Part shown: piece by piece, positions 1 through 9,790 of the stretch
How positions within the stretch are numbered: position 1 is the stretch's first letter
Layout of the letters: the number at the start of each line of letters is the position of its first letter
NCBI RefSeq assembly: GCF_024494685.1
Contig: NZ_JANHDM010000001.1
Location: 310,001-374,000 of the forward strand
DNA length: 64,000 bases
Source of the DNA: Halorubrum rubrum
Lineage (GTDB): Archaea > Halobacteriota > Halobacteria > Halobacteriales > Haloferacaceae
Direction: 5' to 3'
Program-made: the position numbers and the translations under genes
The notes under the pieces: generated by a model
The model's database searches: none
Told to the model about the DNA's origin: nothing
What the model saw: only the letters and a program-made list of their open reading frames with translations

Positions 1-1
1 C

Positions 2-1510
2 GTCATGGTCGCCCGGTACACGGCGAGCTTCCTCGTCTCGTGGCTGCGCGTGGCGCTGAAGACGTACTACGTTCGACACCTCCAGACCGAGGCCTTCGAA
101 AGCGCGCTCGACGCGCGGGTCGCGTACTTCGACAGCGAGGGGTCCGACGACGTCATGAACGCGATCGTCACCCAGGCGGAGTACGCCGGCAAGGTCATCA
201 AGGACTTCGTGAAATTCTTCGAGCAGCTACTGCTGGCGCTGATGTACCTCGGTATCGCGCTCTACCTCTCGTGGGAGCTGACGCTGTTCGGGGCGGTGGT
301 TCTCGGCGGGCTCACGTATCTGTTCAGAAACGTGCTCGAGCCTGGATATGCCCTCGGTGACCTGGTAGCAGACGCCAACGAGCGGATCCAGGAGACCGTC
401 CAAGCCGGGACACAGGGTATCCGGGACGTGAAGCTGTTCCAGATGGACGACGAGCTGTTCTCGTCGTTCTCGGACCACGTCGACCAGTACACCACGTCGT
501 CGGTCCACCTCGGCCGGAACCAGGCGGCGATCCAGGACTTTTACAATTTGCTCGCGGCCGTGATGGTCTTCGTCATGATTTACGCCGCGATTAATCTCAC
601 GTCGATGGATCTCAGCTCGCTGGGCGTGTTCCTCTTCGCGATGTTCCGGCTCGCCCCGCGGGTCAGCTCGTTGAATCGGCGCTTCTACAAGTTCGAGGGT
701 CGGCTCCCGCACCTCGTCCGGACCCAGCTGTTCGTCGAGGAGTTGAAGCGCAACGAGGAGCCGACCGAGAAGGAACAGCCGGTTCCGGACGACCCGTTCC
801 CGATCGCCTTCGAGGACGTTACGTTCTCCTACGAAGACGAGACGGTTCTGCGAGACGTCTCCTTCGACGTCGACAGCCAAGAGTTCGTCGCGTTCGTAGG
901 CCAGTCGGGCGCCGGGAAGTCGACCGTCGCGTCGCTGCTCGCTCGTATGTACGAACCCGATACGGGGGACGTGACCGCCGACGGGGTTCCGATAGACGAG
1001 TTCGACATCGACGAGTGGCGCGGGCGCGTCGCCATCGTCCGACAGGACCCGTTCATCTTCAACGAAACCCTCGAGTACAACCTCACTATCGGCAACCGTT
1101 CGGCGTCACGGACCGAGATCGAGCGCGTCTGTGAGATCGCTCAGGTGACGGAGTTTCTGGACGACCTTCCTCGGGGCTACGAGACCGAACTGGGCGACAA
1201 CGGCGTCCGGCTCTCGGGCGGGCAGCGCCAGCGCATCGCGCTCGCCCGTGCGCTCCTGAAAGACGCGGACGTCCTCATCCTCGACGAGGCAACGAGCGAC
1301 CTCGACACCGGGATCGAGTCGGACGTCCAGCGCGAGATCGAACGCATGAATCGGGAGTACGCCATCGTCGCGATCGCACACCGGCTCTCGACAGTTCGGG
1401 GCGCCGACCGCATCTACGCGCTCGAAGACGGGCGGATCACCGAGGAGGGCGAACATCAAGAGCTCGTCGACGACGACGGCCTGTACGCGGATCTGTACGC
1501 GACTCAGTGA
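2..1510 (+). CDS. ABC exporter, fused permease and ATPase (5' end outside window)
   Basis: The reading frame is open to the window edge, so the true start lies upstream. The 501 visible residues are the later part of a membrane domain followed by a nucleotide-binding domain; complete exporters of this type have about 600 residues. Seen: hydrophobic helices in the first 230 residues, Walker [10 protein letters not shown] near residue 299, signature LSGGQRQR near 403, Walker [13 protein letters not shown] near 424 and the switch histidine in AHRLST near 455. The family works as dimers in the cytoplasmic membrane, exporting lipids, lipid-linked glycans or drugs. The substrate cannot be read from the sequence. 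The ParB-like pair that follows is sometimes seen near surface-polysaccharide genes, but that link is weak. Confidence 0.93.
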   Translation, partial: VMVARYTASFLVSWLRVALKTYYVRHLQTEAFESALDARVAYFDSEGSDDVMNAIVTQAEYAGKVIKDFVKFFEQLLLALMYLGIALYLSWELTLFGAVVLGGLTYLFRNVLEPGYALGDLVADANERIQETVQAGTQGIRDVKLFQMDDELFSSFSDHVDQYTTSSVHLGRNQAAIQDFYNLLAAVMVFVMIYAAINLTSMDLSSLGVFLFAMFRLAPRVSSLNRRFYKFEGRLPHLVRTQLFVEELKRNEEPTEKEQPVPDDPFPIAFEDVTFSYEDETVLRDVSFDVDSQEFVAFVGQSGAGKSTVASLLARMYEPDTGDVTADGVPIDEFDIDEWRGRVAIVRQDPFIFNETLEYNLTIGNRSASRTEIERVCEIAQVTEFLDDLPRGYETELGDNGVRLSGGQRQRIALARALLKDADVLILDEATSDLDTGIESDVQREIERMNREYAIVAIAHRLSTVRGADRIYALEDGRITEEGEHQELVDDDGLYADLYATQ

Positions 1511-1642
1511 AATGATGCGAACTGATCCCGTTCGCCTGTGGGAGACGACATCCGTCGGTCGCGAGCCGAGAGCCGTCGGCGAGTCCGCGAAGACCTCGGC
1601 GAACGGCGACCGCGGGCCGGCGAGAGACCGATCGGGGGAACG

Positions 1643-2431
1643 ATGAGCGGGCTGGTTCGACTGGCCCGGTCTACCCTCCGTTCGCTACGGCGAAAGGGCC
1701 CGATCCCGACGGGGTTCGCCGCCGCCCGGCGGGTCGGCGTGGAACCCCAGGGACGGTACTACTACTATCGGGCACGGCTGCGAGCGGTACGCGGGGAGAG
1801 GTGTACCGATCCGTTCGGAACCATCGAGGTCAGCCCCAGGGCGATCGAGTGGCTTCCGACCGCCCGGTTCCACAAGTGGCGGAGCCTCGGCGATGTCCGC
1901 GGCGGTCGGTGGGACGACCCACTGATGCGGTTCGAGGCGATGCCGACGTTCCGGACGCTCCGCCAGCGGTTCGAGGCGGGGAGAGAGTGGGAGGAAACCG
2001 AACTGTACCGGAGCGCCCTCGCACGGCTCTGGCGCGGCAAGCGGGGCTGGCACGGGAGTTGGACGGAGGATGGACTGAAAGCGCGGTGCGACGCGGTCGA
2101 CGACCTCTACGACAGGATGTCGTCGGAGGGGTACCGATCACAAGCCGACTTGACCGGCAAGTCGACCGCCGAGCGGCTCCGAAAGGGGGTGTTCAGACGG
2201 CACGAGATCGACATCGCGGTCCATATCGGTCGTGACGGCGAGTTTCGCTTCGTCGACGGCCGCCACCGCCTCGCCATCGCGAAGCTGCTCGACCTCGACA
2301 CCGTCACCGTCCAGCCGGTCGTCCGCCACCGACAGTGGCACGAGACCCGGCGACGCGTGGCCGACCGCGGGATCGAGGCGGTCTCTCCAGAACTTCGGCA
2401 ACACCCCGATCTCGCCGACGTCCGAGACTAA
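1643..2431 (+). CDS. ParB-like nuclease-fold haloarchaeal protein, copy A
   Basis: I chose the ATG at 1643 because a purine-rich GGGGGAA lies just upstream; an in-frame GTG at 1538 would add 35 poorly coding-like residues. The 262-residue product has a basic N-terminus (RSTLRSLRRKG), a middle part with VSP and a Trp-Asp step, a helical part containing DLYDRMSSEGYRSQ, and near its C-terminus the motif VDGRHRLAIAKLL. That motif resembles the ParB/Srx G-x-HR-x-x-A signature. It is clearly paralogous to the gene on the opposite strand at 2456-3328; the two face each other tail to tail 24 bp apart. No transmembrane segment is obvious. Function is unknown, and a DNA- or nucleotide-binding role is inference from the ParB-like motif only. 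Confidence 0.8.
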   Translation: MSGLVRLARSTLRSLRRKGPIPTGFAAARRVGVEPQGRYYYYRARLRAVRGERCTDPFGTIEVSPRAIEWLPTARFHKWRSLGDVRGGRWDDPLMRFEAMPTFRTLRQRFEAGREWEETELYRSALARLWRGKRGWHGSWTEDGLKARCDAVDDLYDRMSSEGYRSQADLTGKSTAERLRKGVFRRHEIDIAVHIGRDGEFRFVDGRHRLAIAKLLDLDTVTVQPVVRHRQWHETRRRVADRGIEAVSPELRQHPDLADVRD

Positions 2432-2455
2432 TACGGACGTCTCCCGGCGACGGTA

Positions 2456-3328
2456 TCACTCGTCGGCCGCCGGGACGTCCGGATGGTCCAGTCGCCGCGA
2501 GCGTCGAGCCAGCGCCGCACGGCGGTCCATCCACGACTCGTGGCGGACGAGGAAGACGACCGGCACGCGTTCGAGACCGAGGAGCTTCGCGACGGCCAGT
2601 CGATGCTTTCCACAGACCACCAGGAGGTCGCCGTCTCGACCGACGTCGACGGTCATCTCGTGACGGAGACAGTGACGGAACCCCACGTTCGGGTCGGTCC
2701 CCAGCCGCTGGCGCTGACTCCGGTACCCGTCGCGCTCGATACGCTCGTAGAGGTCGTCGAGATCCGCACAGCGACGGCGCACGTCCGCTTCCGTCCGGCA
2801 CTCGTGCCAGACGCGTTCCGGACTCGGCTCGGAGACGAGCCGGAGCGCTTCGCCCACCAGTTCCGTTTCCGCCCAGGGGACCCCGTCCTCGAAATGCGCC
2901 TCGAACGAGCGGTACAGCACGGAGTCCTCGAACGTCTCGCTCACGAAGAGGGACGCCGGCGGTCCCCCGTAGGTCGGGTCTTCCGGTGGGGCGTTCCGCA
3001 CGTCCCAGTCGCCCGACTGGACCGCCCCGAAGCGTTTCAGTCGGTCGCGGTACGGCGGGTACTCGCGTCGCGTGTGCCGACGGATCCGGTCCGGCGAGAC
3101 CCACTCGAGTCGGAACGGGTCGACGGGCGGGTCGTAGTCGGCCACGTCGTTCGCACACCGCCGTCGATAGTAACCGCTCGCGAGCCACCAGTGCAGTCGT
3201 GGGTGCAAGCGGGGACGGCTGATCGCGTACTCGAATCCGGTACGAAGCAGTTCTCTCACCCCCTTTTGGCGGTAGACGCTGGTCGCGGTCCGGAGGGCCC
3301 CGGACAGTGACCTGGCTTCGGTTGTCAT
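2456..3328 (-). CDS. ParB-like nuclease-fold haloarchaeal protein, copy B
   Basis: This 290-residue protein is a paralogue of the gene at 1643-2431. Shared landmarks in the same order are DPF...VSP near the start of the conserved part, a G-x-WD step, a W-x-ETEL step, DLYERIERDGYRSQ, a HE followed by DVGRDGD, and the ParB-like CGKHRLAVAKLLGL, ending in a VRHESW-type segment. Its N-terminus has MTTEARSLSGALRTATSVYR. Convergent with copy A and divergent, 18 bp away, from the decayed frame at 3347. The ParB-like motif suggests binding of DNA or a nucleotide, but the catalytic state and partner are not visible. Confidence 0.8.
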   Translation of the reverse strand: MTTEARSLSGALRTATSVYRQKGVRELLRTGFEYAISRPRLHPRLHWWLASGYYRRRCANDVADYDPPVDPFRLEWVSPDRIRRHTRREYPPYRDRLKRFGAVQSGDWDVRNAPPEDPTYGGPPASLFVSETFEDSVLYRSFEAHFEDGVPWAETELVGEALRLVSEPSPERVWHECRTEADVRRRCADLDDLYERIERDGYRSQRQRLGTDPNVGFRHCLRHEMTVDVGRDGDLLVVCGKHRLAVAKLLGLERVPVVFLVRHESWMDRRAALARRSRRLDHPDVPAADE

Positions 3329-3346
3329 ATCAACCGATTCGACGCC

Positions 3347-3710
3347 ATGACGACATTGTTACACAGCATCTACCGAGAGGTTCCGAGAGCGTCTTCGACC
3401 CCCGTGCTCGCGCGCACGACCGGAGACGTCCCCGGAGCCGCGGTCGAATCGGACTGTACAGTCACGCTCGCGCTGCCGGAGACCGGCCTCGCGGCGATCG
3501 GCGGCGACCTCCGGCTCGTCGACCTCTCGATCCCCTCGACGGTGTACGACCGTCTCGACGTCGAACACGCTCGACCGTTCGGGGGACGAGTTCGCGGTCC
3601 CGCTGTCGCAGCAACGCGAACGAGACGGCCGACCTCGCCGACCCGTTCGGGTTACCTCCGGCTCACCGGACCGTTATACCGTCCGATACGGTGTGATCGC
3701 ACATCGATGA
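3347..3710 (+). pseudogene. Decayed or frameshifted hypothetical gene
   Basis: From the ATG at 3347 about 78 codons look like haloarchaeal coding sequence (G/C third positions, acidic, ending YDRLDVEHARPFG). After the run of five G at 3581-3585 this frame becomes Arg/Pro/Thr-rich and shadow-like, while another frame turns coding-like (DEFAVPLSQQRERDGR) and runs to a TGA at 3708-3710. Removing one G would join the two parts. This is either a broken gene or a sequencing slip in a homopolymer. I do not recognise the product. Whether it was ever a gene is uncertain. Confidence 0.3.
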
Positions 3711-3977
3711 CACCAGTGATTGGTGACGTAGACGAACCGACGAGCGGGGGCGAGAGAATGGAGAAAACGGCGAAACGGACGGCCCGATGAGTTCGGTCAA
3801 CACCCGCGACCCCGAGCGGGTCGCGACGTGGAGCGATCTCGACGATCGAGAGCCCACACACGCCCGAGCGGCCGGCGTCGACCCGCCGGAAGGCTGTCGA
3901 GGACGGCACGCCGTACACGCCGGTATTCCGGTGGAGGACGAAAACGCGCCGTGTGTGACGACTTCGACTGAGGTAGA

Positions 3978-4048
3978 TGGGACCACCCGGATTCGAACCG
4001 GGGTCACGAGCACCCAAGGCTCGAAGTATACCACTAACCCATGGTCCC
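3978..4048 (-). tRNA. tRNA-Pro (anticodon UGG)
   Basis: Read on the minus strand the acceptor stem is GGGACCA pairing with TGGTCCC. The anticodon arm is CGAGC, loop CTTGGGT, GCTCG, which gives UGG with G37 after it, as expected for tRNA-Pro. The T arm is CCCGGTTCGAATCCGGG. The discriminator base is A and CCA is not encoded. No intron is visible. Apparent reading frames across this stretch are shadows. Confidence 0.93.
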
Positions 4049-4121
4049 GTGCCTCTTCCTACCGGGATGAACCGCTAAAGCGTTTCGTTCGGCGGGGAGG
4101 CTTCCGCGGCGATGACCGCGC

Positions 4122-5981
4122 CTAGACGCCCCAAAAGAACGCGATCCCGAGCGTCGTCACAACGGTCAACAGGAGCTGGAGGGGCGCGCCGAGCCGGAAG
4201 TAGTCCGTGAACGCGTAGCCGCCGGGGCCGTACACCATCAGGTTCGTCTGGTAGCCGATCGGCGTGAGCATCGCCGTCGACGCCGCGAACGTCACCGCGA
4301 GCACGAACGAGAACGGGTCGGCCCCGATCGCCTCCGCGGTGTCGACCGCGACCGGGACCATCAACACGACGCTCGCGTTGTTGCTGACGACGTTAGTGAC
4401 GACCGCCGTGAAGAGGTAGAAGAGCCCCAAGACGATCACTGGATCGAGCCCGCCGGAGGAGGCGACGACGACGGCCGCGAGCCACGCGGCCGCGCCCGTC
4501 CGCTCCATCGCGACGCCGAGCGGGATGAGCCCCGCGAGGAGGAATATCACGCTCCAGTCCACCGAGGAGTACATCTCGTTCGGCTTCACGCAGCCGGTCG
4601 CGACCATCGCGACGATCCCGCCGAGCGCGCTCACGAAGATGGGAACGACCTCCAGCGCGGCGAGCGCGACGACGACGGCGACGATCCCGATCGCGACCGG
4701 GATCTTCTCCGTCCGGAAGTCCGGGCGCGTGAGCCGACCGCCGACGACGAAGTTCCGGTCCTTGCCGAGCCGCCGGATCGTCTCCTCCGTCGCCTGGACG
4801 AGCAGGGTGTCGCCGGCCCGGAGGCGCCGCTCGTCCATCCGCGCGTGGATGACCCGCCCGCCGCGCCGGATCGCGAGCACGGTCGCGTCGTACCGGTCGC
4901 GGAAGTTCAGCGTCTCCAGCGTCTCGCCGACGAGCCGCGCCTCCGGGGAGACGATCACCTCGACGAGACTCTGTTCGGTCTCGAGTTCGGTCGTCTCCGC
5001 CTCGGTCGTGAGCTGCGCCTCCGCCACGTCGGCGTCGGGCGCGAGGTCGAGCCCGTCCACGTCGAGCAGCGTCATGAGGCTCTCGCGGTCCGTCCGCAAC
5101 ACCAGCACGTCGCCCTCGCGGAGCTCCTTCGGGCCGAGCGGCCCCGTGAACGTCCGGTCGTCGCGGACGAGCTGGACGATGTCGGCGTCGATATCGAGGG
5201 GTTCGAGGCCCTGGTTCACCGTCCGGCCGACGAGCGGCGAGTCGCCGCGGACGACCACCTCGGTCAGGTACTCCGTCATCCCGAACTCGTCCATCAGCTC
5301 GTCGTCGGTCCCGATCCGCTCGGGGAGCAGGTACGGTCCGACCGTCACGAGGTAGACGCCGCCGGTGAGCAACACGACGACGCCGAGCTTGGTGAACTCG
5401 AACATCGAGAAGGGGTGCCCGAGCAGGCGCGCGGAGACGTCCGAGGCGAGGACGTTCGTCGAGGTCCCGATGAGCGTCAACATCCCGCCGAGCATCGCCA
5501 TGAACGAGACGGGCATGAGCAGCTTCGAGGGCGACACGCCCGTCTTCTCGGAGATGGCGTTCACCATCGGGATCATGATGGCGACGACCGGCGTGTTGTT
5601 GATGAACCCCGCCGTCCCGCCGGCGAGCCCGAGCACCGCGAGCAGCTGTTTGTCGTGGCTGTCGCCGAAGCGGTCGGCGATCCACGCCCCGATCCCGTTG
5701 ACGAGGCCGGACTGCCGGATCCCCTCGCTGAGGACGAACATCGCGAGGACGGTCACCGTTGCGGAGCTGGAAAACCCGCCGACGCCGGTCGCGGGATCGA
5801 CCCGCGTCCACGGCTCGAGGGCGACGAGCGCGACCATCACGCCGATCGCGGTGACGTCTATCGGAATCGGGGCCGTAACGAAGAGAAGGAGCGCGACGGC
5901 GACGATCGCGAAGACGAGGAGGATCTCGGGGGTCAACGGCGGGAGGCTCGACCCGGCCTGTACTCCCCCGAGCGCGCTCAT
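4122..5981 (-). CDS. DASS/SLC13-family anion transporter with two TrkA-C (RCK_C) domains
   Basis: The 619-residue membrane protein begins with a hydrophobic block (LLVFAIVAVALLLFV) and contains the repeated transporter halves of the CitT/ArsB superfamily. N-terminal half signs are the GGFSSSATVTVLAMFVLSEG helix and a NNTPVVAIMIP loop; C-terminal half signs are VVTNVVSNNASVVLMVP and FAASTAMLTPIGYQTN. Between them, at about residues 235-300 and 335-400, lie two TrkA-C-like domains (each ending near GDVLVLR or GDTLLVQA). This architecture is the SAC1/YfbS type, used for sulfate, dicarboxylates or other anions, usually with Na+. The substrate cannot be assigned. It stands alone between tRNA-Pro and the helicase gene, which is on the same strand. 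Confidence 0.9.
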   Translation of the reverse strand: MSALGGVQAGSSLPPLTPEILLVFAIVAVALLLFVTAPIPIDVTAIGVMVALVALEPWTRVDPATGVGGFSSSATVTVLAMFVLSEGIRQSGLVNGIGAWIADRFGDSHDKQLLAVLGLAGGTAGFINNTPVVAIMIPMVNAISEKTGVSPSKLLMPVSFMAMLGGMLTLIGTSTNVLASDVSARLLGHPFSMFEFTKLGVVVLLTGGVYLVTVGPYLLPERIGTDDELMDEFGMTEYLTEVVVRGDSPLVGRTVNQGLEPLDIDADIVQLVRDDRTFTGPLGPKELREGDVLVLRTDRESLMTLLDVDGLDLAPDADVAEAQLTTEAETTELETEQSLVEVIVSPEARLVGETLETLNFRDRYDATVLAIRRGGRVIHARMDERRLRAGDTLLVQATEETIRRLGKDRNFVVGGRLTRPDFRTEKIPVAIGIVAVVVALAALEVVPIFVSALGGIVAMVATGCVKPNEMYSSVDWSVIFLLAGLIPLGVAMERTGAAAWLAAVVVASSGGLDPVIVLGLFYLFTAVVTNVVSNNASVVLMVPVAVDTAEAIGADPFSFVLAVTFAASTAMLTPIGYQTNLMVYGPGGYAFTDYFRLGAPLQLLLTVVTTLGIAFFWGV

Positions 5982-6094
5982 GGCGGAGTCACGAGACCGA
6001 CCGGCGAAAAGGTTGAGGTCGGCTCGATCGTCGCGACCAACTCAGTCGTCGCGATCGGTCGGTCGTCGTGCGCGATCCGTTCGTTCCGAACGAC

Positions 6095-8149
6095 TCACTC
6101 CTCGTCGTCGTACAGCTCGAGGTCGGCGACGAGGTCGTAGGGGTCGGTCCCCTTCCGGACCGCGTCGAGGATCCGGAACGCCTCGTCGGGCGCGAGGAAG
6201 TGTCGACAGATCGCCCGCCCCAGCGGCGTCGGCGAGAAGCCGTCGATGAACTTCCACTCCAACAGCTTCCCGACCGCGTGTTTCGTCGGCACGTCGCCGA
6301 TCATCCGGTCGTTGAGCCGCTTCGCCTTCTTACCCGCGACGACGACGTTCGCGAGCGTCTCCTCGACGGCGGCCGTCTCGTCGTAGTGGGTCGCCACGTC
6401 CTCCATCTCGCCTTTGAGCAGGGTGAACGCCACCTCGTCCTCGGTCCGGTCCATCGAGTTGTGATAGACGGCGTCGGGCTCGACGAGGAGGTACACCCGG
6501 CCGCGGTCGTGGTAGTCCGGTCGGCCGGCCCGGCCGAGCATCTGGGAGAACTCCTGGACCGAGAGCCACTCGATCCCCATCGCGAGCGTGTCGAAGATCA
6601 CTTGCGAGGCGGGGAAGTCGACGCCCGCGGCCAGCGCCGCGGTGGTGACGACCGCCGACAGGTCCTGGTTCCCGAACATGCGCTCGACCGTCTTGCGGCG
6701 GCCGTAATCGAGCCCGGCGTGGTACGGCGCGGAGTCGTACCGGAGCTTCCGACTGATCTCGTGGCAGCGTCGCCGGGAGTTCGTGAAGATGATCGTCTGC
6801 CCGCGGTACCCCTTCGAGGACTTCGTGTCGAACTCGCGTTTCACCAGTTTATCCGCGATCTCGGCCTTCTCTCGACCGTCGGCGAAGGTGACGTGGCGCT
6901 CGATCGGGACGGGTCGCTCCTCGAACTCGATGAGGGTGGCCCGCAGCCGCTCGGCGAGCCACTCGGGGTTGCCGACGGTCGCGGAGAGGTAGACGAACTG
7001 CGTGCCGTCGTAGCCCTCGTGGCTCTCCTGACGCTGCTCGCTGTAGTGTTTCAGCCGGGAGATGAGCCCGTCGAGCCGGTGGCCGCGCTCGCCCTCCTTC
7101 AGGGTGTGGACCTCGTCAATGACGACGGTCCCCACGTCGCCCAGATCCTTGCCCGTCCGGAGCGCGTGGTCGATCCCCTCGTAGGTGCCGACGATCACGT
7201 CGGCGTTCGGGTCGAACCGGTTGCCGTCGTCGGCGATCCGCGAGGACCCCACGCGGATGGAGACGTCGAGCAGGTCGCCGTAGCGGTCCTCGAAGTCCTC
7301 GTGTTTCTGGTTGGCGAGCGCGACGAGCGGGACCAGAAACAGCAGCTTCCCGTCGCCGTTCAGCGCCCGGTCGATCCCCGCCAGTTCGCCGACGAGCGTC
7401 TTGCCCGTCGCCGTCGCGCTCACGACGAGCTGGTCGTCGCCCTCCAACAGCCCGTTCCGAACGGAGAGGCCCTGAACGGGTAACAGCTCCTCGAACCGGC
7501 CCCGAACGTGGGTGGCCAAGTCGGGATGGAGGTCGAGCTCGTCGGTCCGCACCGGCGAGACGTCGTCGACGGTGGCCGACACCTCGTCGTACTTCGTGAG
7601 GTCGGGATCGAGCCCGCCGGAGAGCAGGTTGACGATCCGATCGAGGTCCTTCGAGTCGTACAGCAGCTCCTCGAGCCGCTCCTCGGCGGCTCCCGTGAAC
7701 TCGCCCTTGTACGACAGCTCGCGATCGAGCTCGCGGCGGGCGCAGTCCCGACAGACGTGCTCGCCGTTGTGTTCGATGGCGGTGTCCGCCGTGATCGGAC
7801 CGTAGCGGCCGTCGTTCGCACAGCGCCGACAGGTCCGAACCGTCATCGCCTCCAGCTGGTAGCCGTCGAGCATCTCGCGGAGGCGCTCGCGGCGCTCGGG
7901 CGAGGTCTGCTCGGAGATCCGGATCCGTGAGGCCGCGCGGGCGAGATCGACGAACTCGTCGGGCGATCGGGGGTGGTCCTCACCGTCCCTGATGACGCGA
8001 AACTTTCCGGGACGGGGGCCCGCCGACGTCTCCTTGAGCTCCAGGCGGCCGCGAAGCACCCGGCTGCCGCCTCTGTTCGCGACCACGGTGTAGTCGCTCC
8101 GCGCCTCGTGGAGGAACAGCGTCTCGACCTCGGCCAACTGCTTTGACAC
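6095..8149 (-). CDS. Ski2-like DEAD/DEAH-box helicase with N-terminal zinc finger
   Basis: This 684-residue superfamily 2 helicase has four cysteines as two CxxC pairs at 107/110 and 133/136 (a zinc knuckle), Walker A SATATGKT at 244-251, DEVH at 345-348, motif III SAT near 385, and motif VI QMLGRAGRP near residue 550. The RecA-like pair is followed by a C-terminal helical part. Sequence style is that of the archaeal Ski2-like group related to Hel308, but the ratchet domain seems shorter. Such enzymes act on DNA or structured RNA in replication restart, repair or RNA turnover; which applies here is not shown. The start follows a short AT-poor leader and no operon partner is evident. Confidence 0.9.
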   Translation of the reverse strand: MSKQLAEVETLFLHEARSDYTVVANRGGSRVLRGRLELKETSAGPRPGKFRVIRDGEDHPRSPDEFVDLARAASRIRISEQTSPERRERLREMLDGYQLEAMTVRTCRRCANDGRYGPITADTAIEHNGEHVCRDCARRELDRELSYKGEFTGAAEERLEELLYDSKDLDRIVNLLSGGLDPDLTKYDEVSATVDDVSPVRTDELDLHPDLATHVRGRFEELLPVQGLSVRNGLLEGDDQLVVSATATGKTLVGELAGIDRALNGDGKLLFLVPLVALANQKHEDFEDRYGDLLDVSIRVGSSRIADDGNRFDPNADVIVGTYEGIDHALRTGKDLGDVGTVVIDEVHTLKEGERGHRLDGLISRLKHYSEQRQESHEGYDGTQFVYLSATVGNPEWLAERLRATLIEFEERPVPIERHVTFADGREKAEIADKLVKREFDTKSSKGYRGQTIIFTNSRRRCHEISRKLRYDSAPYHAGLDYGRRKTVERMFGNQDLSAVVTTAALAAGVDFPASQVIFDTLAMGIEWLSVQEFSQMLGRAGRPDYHDRGRVYLLVEPDAVYHNSMDRTEDEVAFTLLKGEMEDVATHYDETAAVEETLANVVVAGKKAKRLNDRMIGDVPTKHAVGKLLEWKFIDGFSPTPLGRAICRHFLAPDEAFRILDAVRKGTDPYDLVADLELYDDEE

Positions 8150-8283
8150 TGCCCGGACGTACGCGAGGCGGGTATTTCAGCGGTTCGTCTCGGGAGCCGC
8201 CACTCGGGTCGGAGTCGAGGGAGGGAACGCAGGAGGGAGAAACCGAACGGACGCGGGGAAGCGACGTGTCGATATAGCGGCGT

Positions 8284-8814
8284 CTACGCGACGAGCAGTT
8301 CTTCGCCGCGCTCGACCGTGATCCGGCACGGCGGGGAGAGCTTGTTGTACGCGCGGCGGAACGCCTCCTTCACCGTGGGGGCCTGATCGACGTCGCAGTA
8401 GGCGGTGAAGACCACGTCGTCCTTGTTCAGTCGCGCGGCGGTCCCGACGGGCTTGCCGAACGCCTGACGCATCCCGTCGGAGACGCGGTCCGCGCCCGCG
8501 CCGGTCGCCTGCTTGTTCTCGCGGATGACCTGGTGGGGGAACTTGCGGAGCGTCATCTTGTAGTTGCCCTCGCCGAGCTCCTTGATGAGGTGGCGGTTCG
8601 CCGAGAGGCGCGCGCTCTCGAGCGAGCCGTGGCGGATCTGGAGCTCCTCCTCGACGCGGAGGCTGATCTCGACGGGGTAGTCCTCGGGCTCCGAGGAGAG
8701 GTCGCCCATGTTGTACTGGGCGATCTTCGAGCCGGGGATGCCCGTGATGTACTCGCGTCGGGTGTAGGACGGTTTGTCTATCGTCCGGTACATAGAGGCG
8801 GGTTTGTCGGACAT
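8284..8814 (-). CDS. rpl10e: 50S ribosomal protein L10e (uL16 family)
   Basis: The 176-residue product begins [19 protein letters not shown] and has the archaeal/eukaryotic L10e signatures [14 protein letters not shown], a basic [13 protein letters not shown] stretch and [17 protein letters not shown]10e sits at the tRNA-binding centre of the large subunit. Length matches the archaeal family. On the minus strand a TATA-like CTTTATCG lies at 8848-8855, about 35 bp before the ATG, so transcription likely starts just upstream of the gene. It is monocistronic here, away from the main ribosomal operons, as is common in haloarchaea. Confidence 0.97.
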   Translation of the reverse strand: MSDKPASMYRTIDKPSYTRREYITGIPGSKIAQYNMGDLSSEPEDYPVEISLRVEEELQIRHGSLESARLSANRHLIKELGEGNYKMTLRKFPHQVIRENKQATGAGADRVSDGMRQAFGKPVGTAARLNKDDVVFTAYCDVDQAPTVKEAFRRAYNKLSPPCRITVERGEELLVA

Positions 8815-8950
8815 GGTTACTTGTCCGATGTAGCCCCCGCTGCGTCGATAAAGCCTTCGATACCGTGGCGGAGACGGCGAGGACGGCGGGGACGGTCGCC
8901 CGCGGGACGAGCGGTCCCGCGCGTGGCGAAAGCTGCCCTCACGGGAACCC

Positions 8951-9709
8951 TCATTCCTCGGGCGTCGGTTCGAGCGCGACGTGGTCGAACCCGCGGTCCG
9001 CGAGCCGGTCCGCGGCGCGGTCGGTGATCGAGGGCGCGACGAGCACGCCGCGGACCTCGACGTCGTCCGCGTCCCCCGTATCCGCGTGGCCCGGATCGAT
9101 CCCCAACTCCTCGCGGAGCGCCCGTACGTACCGGGCGAGCTGCCCGACCGCGTCGGGGCCGACCCGTCGGCGTTTCAGCTCCACGACGACCGGGTTGCCG
9201 TCGGCGTCGACGCCGAACACGTCCATCGGACCGGCGCTGGACGGGCGTTCCGTCTCTCTCGGCTCGAATCCCGGCTCGATCAGGTCGGGCCGCTCGAGGA
9301 TGCGGGTCCGGAGGTCCTCCTCGCTGCCGTGGAGGTCGAGGTCCCGGCCGCCGGTGACCGGCAGCGCGGAGAGCTGGTGGACGTCGGAGAAGCGGACGGC
9401 GAGGGTTTCGGCGGGGCTCGTCCGGGTCGACACCACGCGGAGCCGCCCCTCCCGGACCGCAGCACGGTGTTCGGAGCCCGGCGGCTGCCAGTTGACCGGC
9501 TGGCGGCCCTCGTCGGTGTGGACCAGGGCGGCCCCGTCGGGTTTCAAGAGGAGGAGCCGGTCGCCGGCACCGAGGTCGGAGGCGGCCCGGCCCTCGTAGG
9601 AGACCGTACAGCGCCCGAACAAGCTTATCAGGTCGCCGCGCTCGAAGGCGTCCTCCAGCTCCCAGAGCGCCTCGCGGTGGCTCGGGTCGTGGAGGCTGGT
9701 GACTGTCAC
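8951..9709 (-). CDS. nucS: Endonuclease NucS (EndoMS, mismatch-specific)
   Basis: 252 residues in two domains. The N-terminal beta-rich DNA-binding domain carries [14 protein letters not shown] near 52-65. The C-terminal RecB-like nuclease domain contains [11 protein letters not shown] with Asp163, VVVELKRR with Glu177 and Lys179, and Gln190 in VGQLARY, matching the catalytic G-D-ExK-Q set. In archaea and actinobacteria this enzyme cuts both strands at mismatches and is stimulated by the sliding clamp; pcn is in this window at 61172-61915. A second protein here (29045-29788) repeats only the N-terminal domain. It appears to be a single gene with its own promoter. Confidence 0.95.
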   Translation of the reverse strand: MTVTSLHDPSHREALWELEDAFERGDLISLFGRCTVSYEGRAASDLGAGDRLLLLKPDGAALVHTDEGRQPVNWQPPGSEHRAAVREGRLRVVSTRTSPAETLAVRFSDVHQLSALPVTGGRDLDLHGSEEDLRTRILERPDLIEPGFEPRETERPSSAGPMDVFGVDADGNPVVVELKRRRVGPDAVGQLARYVRALREELGIDPGHADTGDADDVEVRGVLVAPSITDRAADRLADRGFDHVALEPTPEE

Positions 9710-9790
9710 TGGCTGGAGTACGCGCGTGACGTTGAAAAAGAGTGCGAGGCGTATCGGGTCGACCGCGCGGTCGGGGGATCCCTCCGGTCG

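Noticed and set aside
3787-4125. Open frame of 112 codons on the plus strand
   Set aside because: It crosses the tRNA-Pro gene on the other strand and lacks coding character.
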